From the NCBI GenBank assembly GCA_903858075.1, contig CAIOHI010000187.1, positions 1 through 22,103 of the forward strand: a stretch of 22,103 nucleotides of DNA, given 5' to 3'. This document shows positions 7,367 through 14,609 of this stretch, piece by piece. Made by a program: the position numbers and the translations under genes. Origin of the DNA: an uncultured Actinomycetes bacterium (lineage in GTDB: Bacteria > Actinomycetota > Acidimicrobiia > Acidimicrobiales > Ilumatobacteraceae). Below the pieces are notes generated by a model, which did no database searches, was not told the origin of the DNA, and saw only the letters and a program-made list of their open reading frames with translations. Position 1 is the stretch's first letter. Each line of letters opens with the position of its first letter.

Positions 7367-8212
7367 CTATTTCTCCCCTGTTCGATAATCACCAAATGAA
7401 CTGTCTCGCGCATCGAGAGCCTGCGTGACTCCCCCTGCGAATTTTGCAAAATATTCTTTACTTGCCCGCTGATGGAAACCAAGTGCGTTGATGTCGGCGG
7501 TGGCACGCATGCCATCGCGCATTCCCATGGCCTCCATTGCACGGTGCACTACACGCTTGTTCAGTGCCTGCAGGTCGGCAGGAACCTTTGCTACCCGCTC
7601 GGCAATTGCTAACACTTCAGCATCAAGTTTCTCGGCAGCGAATGCCCTGTTAGCAAAACCTGCGGCAACTGCTTCGTCGCCTGTCATTGAGTCGCCCGTG
7701 AGCATTGCTTCCATTGCGCGACGCATGCCCAGCATCCAGGCATGCCAAGCCATGTCGGGTGATGACATGGAACGCACTGGCGGGTACCCCACTTGCGCAT
7801 CGTGAGCAACATAAACAAGATCACATGCAGTGGCGAGTTCGGTGCCACCTGCCAAACAGAAGCCGTGCACCTGGGCAATGATGGGAGTTGCCATATCCAT
7901 CATTTCGAACCAACCGGTGAGCACGTGACGTGCCCATGCACCATCGGCCGTGCTGATGGGCCACGGTGGCGTTTCCAATTTGTCTTGCGCAAGGTCGTAA
8001 CCGGCAGAAAAGCTTGGACCCGCACCGCGAATGATGATGACGTTAATTGCTGGGTCTGCATCGGCTTCACGCAATAGTTCAAACAATTGTGTGCGTAACG
8101 CATACGACAACGCATTACGCTTAGTTGGCCTATTGAGCGTTAAACGCCGCACATGAGGCACAGGGGTCTCACTCAGAACAAGTTTTTCTACTTCACCGCT
8201 TTGAGTTGTCAT
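7367..8212 (-). CDS. Enoyl-CoA hydratase/isomerase family protein
   Basis: A 281-residue crotonase-fold protein. Oxyanion-hole segments are GPSFSAGYDL (residues 65-74) and GFCLAGGTELA (117-127). Glu125 corresponds to the first catalytic glutamate (Glu144) of rat enoyl-CoA hydratase, while the second position is Pro145 in GYPPV. One acidic residue fits an isomerase or a modified hydratase. An ATG 18 codons further upstream exists, but the ATG at 8212 is chosen because GGGGGA lies just before it and family homology begins soon after. It lies 26 bases after the acyl-CoA synthetase stop and 2 bases before the P450 start, so it belongs to the same operon. Probable role: hydration or isomerisation of an unsaturated acyl-CoA made by the divergent dehydrogenase. 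Confidence 0.9.
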   Translation of the reverse strand: MTTQSGEVEKLVLSETPVPHVRRLTLNRPTKRNALSYALRTQLFELLREADADPAINVIIIRGAGPSFSAGYDLAQDKLETPPWPISTADGAWARHVLTGWFEMMDMATPIIAQVHGFCLAGGTELATACDLVYVAHDAQVGYPPVRSMSSPDMAWHAWMLGMRRAMEAMLTGDSMTGDEAVAAGFANRAFAAEKLDAEVLAIAERVAKVPADLQALNKRVVHRAMEAMGMRDGMRATADINALGFHQRASKEYFAKFAGGVTQALDARDSSFGDYRTGEK

Positions 8213-8238
8213 TGTTCCCCCATAGTGATGCCCCCGCA

Positions 8239-9792
8239 TCAGCCAATTGTGCGGCCACTTTCCCAATAAGGAGCACGCAGTGTGCGCTTATTAATTTTGC
8301 CCATGGCATTGCGACCCACAGTAGAAACTATTTCCACGGTACGTGGGCACTTGTACCCGGCGAGATGTTCGCGGCACAACGCAATGAGTTCTTCTGGAGT
8401 CGGAGCATTGTTGATGTCTTGTGGAACAACAAGTGCTTTCACAGCTTCGCCCATGTCTTTGTCGGGCACGCCAATAACGGCAACGTCGGCTACTTGTGGG
8501 TGTTCAATGAGAACTTTTTCTGCTTCGGCTGGGTAGATGTTGACACCACCCGAAACAATCATGTCGCTGAAACGGTCGGTGATGTATACAAAACCATCGG
8601 TGGTGACGTAGCCGATTTCTCCGAGAGTGAAAACGCCTGGGCGCAAGTGAGCCTTGGCAGATTTTTCAGGGTCATTGGGGTACACCACGCCGCGGCCAGT
8701 GGAGTCTTCGAAAAAGAGACGCCCTTCAGTTCCTGCGGGCAACTCGTTGCCATCGTCGTCAACAACAATGCACCGCGCAAATGGTGGAACAACGCGACCC
8801 ACTGAACCTTGATGCGTTAGCCAATCTTCACTTGCAATAGAACAAACGGTTCCTACTTCGGTTGCGCCATAGGCATCGACAAAAACAGGGCCAAACCATT
8901 CGATCATCTGCTGCTTCACATCAATAGGGCAAGCCGAACCAGTGTGCGACATAATTTTCACGCTCGACACGTCGTATTTTTTACGAACGTCTGGCGGAAG
9001 ATCGAGCAAACGCTTGAAGTGCGTTGGCACCATGACGCTGCTGGCAACTTTGTGGGTTTCAATGAGTTGCAAAACACGCTCTGGGTCGAACTTTTCCAGA
9101 ATGACAACGGGTGTACCCGCAGCAAGCACGCGCACTCCCGACAGCGGACCCGTGTGATACATCGGACCCACAACAATGTGTGCACCCAACATTGCAAAAC
9201 GGTTCAGTTGCAATGCTGCAATGTGTTCGTCAATATTTTTGCCACCGGCAAACATGGTGGGCGGAAGTTCTACGCCCTTTGGTACGCCAGTGGTACCGCT
9301 GGTGTACATGAGGTTCGGACGCGGTGGCACATTGCTTGATGGCTCGTCTTCAGATGCGTTGGCAATGAACTGATCGAGGGTGACAACCCCTGCGCCAACA
9401 GCTGCTTGCGGACGCCAGACCACAATGGGAATTGGCTTTTCCAATAATGCAACAGCATTAATTGCGCGCTCAAGGTTTTCAGGGCCAGTGAAGAACAACC
9501 GCGTATCGGAGTCTTTCAAGATGTATGCAACTTCTTCGGCATTCAAGTGAAAGTTCACGGGAACACTGGAGCCGCCTGCATGCAAAGTGCACAAATGAGC
9601 AAGAGCGGTTTCTACGCTGTTTTCTGCAAATACTGCAACTCGGCGACTGGGACCGAGATCGCTTGCATTGATTGCGTTAATGATTTTGTTCACCAACGTA
9701 TTGAGTTGTGGCCAAGTAAGCGCAGTGCGCCCATCGCGAACACCTACATCTGTTGGGTGTGACGCCGCAAACTCACGCAGCACAACTGCCAT
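8239..9792 (-). CDS. Acyl-CoA synthetase (ANL superfamily, FadD-like)
   Basis: A 517-residue AMP-forming ligase. The phosphate-binding loop is YTSGTTGVPKG (residues 163-173), the adenine motif YGATE (308-312), the hinge region GYVTTDGFVYITDRFSDMI-like in the C-terminal third, and the catalytic lysine motif GKINKRTLR (Lys499) near the end. It activates a carboxylic acid to its CoA thioester in the cytoplasm and is the expected entry step of this catabolic array. The start at 9792 lies 2 bases after the bioY stop, and AAAGGG inside the bioY end serves as ribosome site. Substrate specificity cannot be read from the motifs. Actinobacterial FadD-like enzymes next to a P450 and thiolase often act on steroid side chains or isoprenoid acids, but that remains inference. 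Confidence 0.94.
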   Translation of the reverse strand: MAVVLREFAASHPTDVGVRDGRTALTWPQLNTLVNKIINAINASDLGPSRRVAVFAENSVETALAHLCTLHAGGSSVPVNFHLNAEEVAYILKDSDTRLFFTGPENLERAINAVALLEKPIPIVVWRPQAAVGAGVVTLDQFIANASEDEPSSNVPPRPNLMYTSGTTGVPKGVELPPTMFAGGKNIDEHIAALQLNRFAMLGAHIVVGPMYHTGPLSGVRVLAAGTPVVILEKFDPERVLQLIETHKVASSVMVPTHFKRLLDLPPDVRKKYDVSSVKIMSHTGSACPIDVKQQMIEWFGPVFVDAYGATEVGTVCSIASEDWLTHQGSVGRVVPPFARCIVVDDDGNELPAGTEGRLFFEDSTGRGVVYPNDPEKSAKAHLRPGVFTLGEIGYVTTDGFVYITDRFSDMIVSGGVNIYPAEAEKVLIEHPQVADVAVIGVPDKDMGEAVKALVVPQDINNAPTPEELIALCREHLAGYKCPRTVEIVSTVGRNAMGKINKRTLRAPYWESGRTIG

Positions 9793-9794
9793 GG

Positions 9795-10424
9795 TTACTT
9801 ACCCTTTGACGAAACAGTTGCCCAAGCAAGTGGCGTGAGGAGACCGGCAAGAGCCAGTTTCAACAAGTCGCCCACTAAGAATGGAGTGACTCCGTAGGCA
9901 ATGGCGTTTGCTTCACCATTTGCTACTGGGATGTTGAGGTCGTGTGCCAACCACAAAGCACCAAAGGCGTAGATGATGACGGTGCCAAATGCCATTGCGG
10001 CAAGTGATGACATCACTTCACGATCGTGACGGCGCTCGGCAAGTTTGCCAATGACACCTGCAGCAACAATAAAGCCAACGAAGTAGCCCAGTGTTGAACC
10101 GGTTCCGTTTTGCCAACCGCCGTCACCGCCGGCGTAGAAAGGAAGACCAGTTAAGCCAAGACCCCAGTAAACGGCCTGGCTCGCAATACCGCGACGCATG
10201 CCAAGAGCAGCACCCGACAGCAAGACGGCGAATGTTTGGCCGGTGAGCGGCACCGGCGTGAAGCCAAGTGAGAACTGCACCTGAGCCGCAGCTGCAGTGA
10301 GCAGCGCGAAACCAAGCACCAAAACGACGTCACGTGTAATGGCACGGGAGCGGACGCTGGACTTTGGCAAAAGATCAACAAGAACTGTGGCCTTCGAGCC
10401 AGCGGTCAGGGTTGGGGTAGACAC
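9795..10424 (-). CDS. bioY: BioY biotin transporter (substrate-binding S component)
   Basis: A 209-residue integral membrane protein with about six helices. It carries the BioY signature TPVPLTGQTFAVLL and the following helix LLSGAALGMRRGIASQAVYW, and ends with a family-typical hydrophobic stretch before SSKGK. BioY captures biotin, either with ECF ATPase and transmembrane subunits (none seen here) or alone, as reported for some solitary BioY proteins. The GTG at 10424 is preferred to the GTG four codons upstream because GAGG lies 6 bases before it. The gene overlaps the synthetase operon closely (2-base gap). Biotin is the cofactor of acyl-CoA carboxylases, which handle propionyl-CoA released by beta-oxidation of branched chains. 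That is a possible reason for its place at the head of this operon. Confidence 0.92.
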   Translation of the reverse strand: MSTPTLTAGSKATVLVDLLPKSSVRSRAITRDVVLVLGFALLTAAAAQVQFSLGFTPVPLTGQTFAVLLSGAALGMRRGIASQAVYWGLGLTGLPFYAGGDGGWQNGTGSTLGYFVGFIVAAGVIGKLAERRHDREVMSSLAAMAFGTVIIYAFGALWLAHDLNIPVANGEANAIAYGVTPFLVGDLLKLALAGLLTPLAWATVSSKGK

Positions 10425-10567
10425 AAAAAACCTCACTCAATTGTTTGTAGGGCAGTACTGCACGGCGAACCGCCTCCAAAGTGTACCGAGGTGACCCTTT
10501 TCTCAACGAGTTTCACGGTCGGGCGCGAAGTTTGGGCTTCGATGTCGCACAGGAATCGGTGCGCTAC
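10425..10567. other. Divergent intergenic region between bioY and acyl-CoA dehydrogenase
   Basis: About 143 bases that must hold the control region of the long minus-strand catabolic operon and upstream sequence for the divergent dehydrogenase. It contains the perfect 10-base palindrome GCAGTACTGC (10452-10461), GGCG-N3-CGCC (10464-10474) and CGAAG-N6-CTTCG (10526-10541). Palindromes this short are expected by chance, so none is called as an operator. This is the natural place to look for TetR binding. Confidence 0.35.
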
Positions 10568-10573
10568 TAGCGT
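10568..10573 (+). promoter_or_regulatory. -10 box TAGCGT of a probable leaderless promoter (acyl-CoA dehydrogenase)
   Basis: TAGCGT ends 7 bases before the GTG start at 10581, with no ribosome site between. The same hexamer sits 6 bases before the start at 18563. The geometry points to transcription beginning at the start codon. Confidence 0.5.
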
Positions 10574-10580
10574 CTAGACC

Positions 10581-11867
10581 GTGACAGACCTTCCCGATAT
10601 CGACCAGTTCCGTAAAGAAGCTCGTGTTTGGCTCGAGCAAAACGCCGAGGCCCTTCCCGAAGCGGATAAATCTGATGACGAAGAGCAAGAAGTGCAATGG
10701 GGCCAAGGCTCCGACAACGTTGCCATCTTCCATAACTACTCCGATGAGCACGAGCTTGAGCGTCTGAATGCAGTGAAGGCATGGCAGCGCAAGAAGTTCG
10801 ATGCCGGCTACGCAATGATCAACTGGCCAGAAGAAGTAGGTGGCCGCGGTCTTCCCGCTACTTACGTGCGCGCCTACACCACTGAAGAATCAAAGTTTCG
10901 TATTCCAAGTGCTGGTGAACTTCCACCAACCTCAATGGGACTTATTGCCACCACTGTTGGTGCATTTGGAACACCAGAACAAAAAGAAATGTTTGTGAAG
11001 CCACTCATGAGCATGGAAATTTGTGGATGCCAGCTGTTCAGCGAACCAAGTGCTGGTTCCGACCTTGCTTCACTCACCACACGCGCAGTACGCGATGGTG
11101 ACGAATGGATTTTGAATGGTCAAAAAGTATGGACCTCTGGTGCTCGTTTTGCTGAATGGGGTTTGGCAATTACGCGCCACGACTTCGATGTGCCAAAGCA
11201 CAAAGGCATGACGGCATTTATGATTCCATTCAACGCCCCTGGCGTTGAAGTGCGCGCCATTAAGCAAATGAGCGGCGGAGCAAACTTCAACGAAGTATTC
11301 CTCACCGACGTACGTATTCCCGACTCGCTTCGACTCGGACCTGTTGGCGAAGGCTGGAAAGTTGCACTCACCTGTCTTGGCTTTGAACGTGACCACTCGA
11401 GTGGCTCAACAAGTAGCCACACAGGCGGCACCTACAAGCAAGTCATTGCTGCAGCCGAATGGGCTGGCGTTGCAAAAGACCCCATCATTCGTCAGTCACT
11501 TGCCGATCTCTACATTCAGCACAAAGTTGCTCAACTCACCAACCGTCGTGCCGCAGCTGGCCTGCGTGCCGGGCAAACACCTGGCCCTGAAGGTTCACTT
11601 GGCAAGTTGATGTGGACCGCCAACATGACGCGCATCAGCAACGTCATCTCGCAAATTCTTGGTACGCGTTTAGTTGCCGACAACGGCGAATGGGGTACCT
11701 ACGCTTGGAACGAACACATTTTGGGTGCACCTGGTTACCGCATTGCTGGTGGTAGCGACGAAGTGCAACGCAACATCGTTGGCGAGCGCGTGTTAGGTCT
11801 TCCACCAGAACCACGCGTCGACAAAGACGTTGCATTCAGCGAGGCACAACGCCTCGCTCGCAAGTAA
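10581..11867 (+). CDS. Acyl-CoA dehydrogenase (FadE-type)
   Basis: A 428-residue FAD-dependent acyl-CoA dehydrogenase. It has the flavin/substrate segment CQLFSEPSAGSDLASL (residues 150-165), EWILNGQKVWTSGA (175-188) and the C-terminal segment RIAGGSDEVQRNIVGERVLGLP (387-408). The medium-chain enzyme's catalytic Glu376, normally in YEGTSQ, aligns with Gly in AGGSDE. Glu269 in GFERDH lies where isovaleryl-CoA dehydrogenase carries its alternative catalytic base, so an IVD-like base position is likely. An acidic N-terminal insertion (about residues 22-40) precedes the helical domain. The GTG start follows a TANNNT box by 7 bases. It diverges from the bioY-synthetase-P450 operon and probably supplies the alpha,beta-desaturation step for it. 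It ends 4 bases from the convergent SDR gene. Electron-transfer flavoprotein genes are not in view. Confidence 0.93.
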   Translation: MTDLPDIDQFRKEARVWLEQNAEALPEADKSDDEEQEVQWGQGSDNVAIFHNYSDEHELERLNAVKAWQRKKFDAGYAMINWPEEVGGRGLPATYVRAYTTEESKFRIPSAGELPPTSMGLIATTVGAFGTPEQKEMFVKPLMSMEICGCQLFSEPSAGSDLASLTTRAVRDGDEWILNGQKVWTSGARFAEWGLAITRHDFDVPKHKGMTAFMIPFNAPGVEVRAIKQMSGGANFNEVFLTDVRIPDSLRLGPVGEGWKVALTCLGFERDHSSGSTSSHTGGTYKQVIAAAEWAGVAKDPIIRQSLADLYIQHKVAQLTNRRAAAGLRAGQTPGPEGSLGKLMWTANMTRISNVISQILGTRLVADNGEWGTYAWNEHILGAPGYRIAGGSDEVQRNIVGERVLGLPPEPRVDKDVAFSEAQRLARK

Positions 11868-11878
11868 TTATTTACTTG
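11838..11878. terminator. Two adjacent inverted repeats at the dehydrogenase/SDR convergent ends
   Basis: AGCGAGGC-acaac-GCCTCGCT (11838-11858, 8-base perfect stem) lies in the last dehydrogenase codons. It is followed by CAAGTAA-ttat-TTACTTG (11861-11878, 7-base stem), which spans both stop codons. The gap between the genes is only 4 bases, so any terminator must lie within coding ends. There is no long T-run, so intrinsic termination would be weak. The second repeat partly follows from both genes ending in Lys-stop (AAG TAA). Confidence 0.35.
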
Positions 11879-12627
11879 TAGTCGCGCCCGACGTTGCCAA
11901 CAATTTTTGCTTGGCCAGCGGCGGTGTCATCTTCAATGAGCGCAATTACTGCGACAGCTATGTCTTCTGCTGTCAGCATCACTGTTGAAGCAATCACTGG
12001 TGCAAGCCATGCTGCTGGGCGAGTACCGTCGCCGGTTTGCTTCATGGTCATGTCGGTATCGACCATGCCCGGAAGCACGGCATTCACGCGAATTCCTTCA
12101 GATGCGAACCCAGCACAACTTTCGACAATGCGGACCACGCCAGCTTTTGTTGCTGAATACACAGGGTCGGTAGGCATGGCCTGCAATGCGGCCACAGAAG
12201 CCGTATTTACAATGGCGCCACCACCACGAGCACGCAGAGCCTTAATGGCTTCTTGAGTGCCCATTGCAACGCCGCCCAGGTTTACTGCAATGACTGCAGA
12301 GATTTTCTCGAGTGCAGCATCGGGCCACAACGGTTCGCCACAGATGAGCCCAGCATTGTTGTGCACTATGTCGAGGCCACCAAAAGCTGCGGTTGCCGAA
12401 GCAAACATTGCACGAACACCAGCAGCTGTAGAAACATCTGCTTTCACCGTGACCACGTTGGCGCCAGGCACTGCCTTTTGAGCAAGTGCAGCAGTTTCTT
12501 TCAAACCATCTTCGTTGATATCGGCAGCAACTACCTTGGCGCCTTTTTGCGCGAGTGCAATGACTGTTGCGCGACCGATGCCGGCGCCAGCGCCTGTAAC
12601 GAGAGCGTGCTTGCCTGAGATCTCCAT
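11872..12627 (-). CDS. Short-chain dehydrogenase/reductase (SDR)
   Basis: A 251-residue classical SDR with a Rossmann fold. The cofactor loop is TGAGAGIG (residues 11-18). Asp36 in AADIN, at the end of the second strand, favours NAD(H) over NADP(H). NNAG is at 90-93 and the catalytic triad is Ser144, Tyr157 and Lys161 (YSATK). The motif NAVLPGMVDTDM follows the active site as usual. It oxidises a secondary alcohol or reduces a ketone, possibly a beta-hydroxyacyl-CoA or a diol, in the cytoplasm. It starts 27 bases after the lipoyl-domain gene stop, with AAGAG about 7 bases before the ATG, so the two genes form a pair. The substrate is not evident. Confidence 0.93.
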   Translation of the reverse strand: MEISGKHALVTGAGAGIGRATVIALAQKGAKVVAADINEDGLKETAALAQKAVPGANVVTVKADVSTAAGVRAMFASATAAFGGLDIVHNNAGLICGEPLWPDAALEKISAVIAVNLGGVAMGTQEAIKALRARGGGAIVNTASVAALQAMPTDPVYSATKAGVVRIVESCAGFASEGIRVNAVLPGMVDTDMTMKQTGDGTRPAAWLAPVIASTVMLTAEDIAVAVIALIEDDTAAGQAKIVGNVGRDYK

Positions 12628-12654
12628 GAGATGACTCTTTTCTGTGTGTGCGGT

Positions 12655-12885
12655 TTAGTCGATGCTGCCAATTTGGGTGCCTACTTCGTAGGTTTCACCC
12701 TCTTCACCGGTGATGTGAACAGTGCCGGCCACTGGAGCTTCAATTTCGTTTTCGACTTTGTCGGTTTCAATGCGGTACAGCACATCGCCAGGAGTAACGG
12801 CGTCGCCATCGGCGACGAGCCATTCAACGAGTGTGCCTTCGGTCATGGAAACGCCGAGCTTAGGAATGCTGATGGGGGTAGACAT
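12655..12885 (-). CDS. Free-standing lipoyl-domain protein (E2-like carrier)
   Basis: A 76-residue protein that is only a lipoyl/biotinyl domain. It starts with ISIPKLGVSMTEG, has the modified-lysine motif IETDKVENEIEAP with Lys43, and ends with the second half hairpin (VGTQIGSID). The DK motif in this context, and the E1 genes nearby, point to lipoate rather than biotin. In a normal 2-oxoacid or acetoin dehydrogenase this domain is the N-terminus of an E2 acyltransferase of 350-600 residues. Here the gene stops after the domain, and no peripheral-subunit-binding or catalytic domain follows in any frame. The ATG at 12885 matches the family start; a longer open frame upstream lies over the divergent DUF305 gene and is not credible. 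It probably shuttles acyl groups for the E1 encoded 0.7 kb away. Confidence 0.87.
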   Translation of the reverse strand: MSTPISIPKLGVSMTEGTLVEWLVADGDAVTPGDVLYRIETDKVENEIEAPVAGTVHITGEEGETYEVGTQIGSID

Positions 12886-12925
12886 GGCTCTTGTTCTATC
12901 GGATTTTCGTGGCACACTGCGAATT

Positions 12926-13585
12926 ATGGATTCTTCGCCTGCCCCAGACACCCAAAAACCTGACTCCCAGCCCCTCCCGTGGTGGATGAACCCGCTCAAC
13001 ATCATCCTTCTGGTTGTGGCCGGCATTGTGCTCTCTGGGGCCGTTGCCTTCACCGTTGGTGAGTCTCGAGGCCGCGGGGCACACAACGGGTCCGACATTG
13101 GCTTTCTTCAAGACATGCGTATTCACCACGAACAAGCTGTTGTGATGAGCCTCGTCTACATCGATGCATCCAGTGCGGGAACACCTGAGGGTCTTGCATC
13201 GCGCGGCGTGCTGCGACTCATTGCGCGTGAAATTATCGTGGCTCAATCTGCAGAGTCGGGCCGCATGGTGCAAATGTTGCGCCAATTCAAAGCATCGGAA
13301 ACAAACGAAACAGACCAAGTGATGGGATGGATGAATGAACCACTCCCCCTCAACCAAATGCCGGGCTATGCCACCGACTCACAGTTACAACAACTACGTA
13401 ATGCTCGCGGCAAAGAAGTGGACGCACTTTTTGGACAACTCATGATTGCCCACCACAACGGCGGAATTCACATGGCAGAACATGCGGGCATGCACGGCAA
13501 AAACAATGAAGTGACTGCTCTTGCCAAGGTCATGGCCTCAGCTCAAAAATCTGAAGTAAAAGAACTCACTCGCCTCATTGGCTAG
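12926..13585 (+). CDS. Membrane-anchored DUF305 protein
   Basis: A 219-residue protein: a proline-rich cytoplasmic start, one membrane helix (about residues 22-45), then an extracytoplasmic DUF305 domain. The domain shows the paired family motifs: HHEQAVVM with His67, His68, Met74, and MIAHHNGGIHMAEHA with His176, His177, His182, Glu185, His186. DUF305 proteins are four-helix, ferritin-like folds, often linked to copper or other metals, with no settled function. The ATG at 12926 is chosen because the open frame upstream (to 12722) lies antisense to the lipoyl gene and is low-complexity. The gene sits on the plus strand between the E1-beta and lipoyl genes of the minus strand, so it interrupts that cluster. 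The 40-base gap to the divergent lipoyl gene must hold both promoters. Confidence 0.86.
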   Translation: MDSSPAPDTQKPDSQPLPWWMNPLNIILLVVAGIVLSGAVAFTVGESRGRGAHNGSDIGFLQDMRIHHEQAVVMSLVYIDASSAGTPEGLASRGVLRLIAREIIVAQSAESGRMVQMLRQFKASETNETDQVMGWMNEPLPLNQMPGYATDSQLQQLRNARGKEVDALFGQLMIAHHNGGIHMAEHAGMHGKNNEVTALAKVMASAQKSEVKELTRLIG

Positions 13586-13598
13586 GAGCTAATACTTT

Positions 13599-14600
13599 TT
13601 ATTTGTTGAGTGATTTGATGGCTGCAACGATGTCGGCAACCTGGGGAACAAATGCTGTTTCCAAGTTCTTCGCGTATGGCACCGGAGTGTTTTGTCCGCC
13701 AACACGAGCAACTGGCGCAGCAAGAGTGCCGAACAGTTCTTCGTGAATACGGCTTGACAATTCAGCACCAAAACCACAACGCGTGACCGCTTCATGAACA
13801 ACAACTGCACGCTTTGTTTTTGATACCGACGCAAGAACCGTTGCCTCATCAAGTGGAACAAGGGTGCGCAAGTCGATGACTTCAACAGAAACGCCCTCGG
13901 CAGCAAGAATATCGGCTGCTTTCACAGCGTCGTGTACTTGCTTGCCGTAAGAAATGACGGTGACGTCTTTTCCTTCGCGCACAATGTTTGCCTTGCCAAG
14001 TGGAATGCGATTGTCGCCCACTGGAACGTCACATGCGTATTGAGGATCCCAATACATGAGCATTGGCTCAACAAAGAGCACTGGGTCTGGATCGAAGATA
14101 GAGCTAATGAGCAAACCTTTGGCATCGGCAGGGTTCGAAGGAACAACTACCTTGAGCCCAGGTGTGTGCACTGCCCATGCTTCAAGCATTTCTGAGTGCT
14201 GCGCACCGAACTGGCGACCAGCACCAGCGCTGGTACGAATGACCATAGGTACTGTGGTTTGACCACCTGACATGTAGCGAATTTTTGCTGCATGGTTGGT
14301 GATTTGGTCGAGACACACGGCAATGAAGTCCATGATCATGATTTCAGCAACTGGCTTGTAACCAGCGATAGCAGCACCTACTGCAGCGCCAATGATGGCA
14401 GCTTCAGAAATAGGGGTCTTGCGCACACGGTGTGTTCCGTATTTTGTTGAGAGGCCCTTGGTGATTTTGTATACGCCACCAGATGGCTCGGCAATGTCTT
14501 CGCCCAACAAGAAAACTTTCTCGTCGAGGCCCATTGCGATGTCCATAGCTTCGTTGAGCGCGAGGCCCATTGGAATAATGCGGGGTTCAGTAGTAGTCAT
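13599..14600 (-). CDS. 2-oxoacid/acetoin-type dehydrogenase E1 component, beta subunit
   Basis: A 333-residue transketolase-like beta subunit. It shows LLGEDIAEPSGGVYKITKGL-like residues 31-50 with the conserved acidic Glu34 that activates thiamine diphosphate, RVRKTPISEAAIIGAAVGAA (58-77), and GAGRQFGAQHSEMLEAW with the family histidine (about 127-143). The C-terminal transketolase domain includes VEVIDLRTLVPLDEATV. With the alpha subunit it decarboxylates a 2-oxoacid, or cleaves acetoin, and passes the acyl group to a lipoyl domain. Its start lies 9 bases after the alpha-subunit stop, with GAGA as ribosome site, so the two are co-translated. It ends 13 bases from the convergent DUF305 gene. 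The substrate (pyruvate, branched 2-oxoacid or acetoin) is not settled by these motifs. Confidence 0.92.
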   Translation of the reverse strand: MTTTEPRIIPMGLALNEAMDIAMGLDEKVFLLGEDIAEPSGGVYKITKGLSTKYGTHRVRKTPISEAAIIGAAVGAAIAGYKPVAEIMIMDFIAVCLDQITNHAAKIRYMSGGQTTVPMVIRTSAGAGRQFGAQHSEMLEAWAVHTPGLKVVVPSNPADAKGLLISSIFDPDPVLFVEPMLMYWDPQYACDVPVGDNRIPLGKANIVREGKDVTVISYGKQVHDAVKAADILAAEGVSVEVIDLRTLVPLDEATVLASVSKTKRAVVVHEAVTRCGFGAELSSRIHEELFGTLAAPVARVGGQNTPVPYAKNLETAFVPQVADIVAAIKSLNK

Positions 14601-14609
14601 GGTTGTCTC

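Noticed and set aside
10452..10461. Palindrome GCAGTACTGC as TetR operator
   Set aside because: A 10-base perfect palindrome is expected about twenty times by chance in this length; there is no second copy near the TetR gene to support it.
12722..12925. N-terminal extension of the DUF305 gene
   Set aside because: The extra 68 codons are Ser/Thr/Pro low-complexity and lie antisense to the lipoyl-domain gene; the membrane protein start fits the ATG at 12926.
12886..13098. N-terminal extension of the lipoyl protein
   Set aside because: Lies antisense to the DUF305 gene and shows no domain; lipoyl homology begins exactly at the ATG at 12885.
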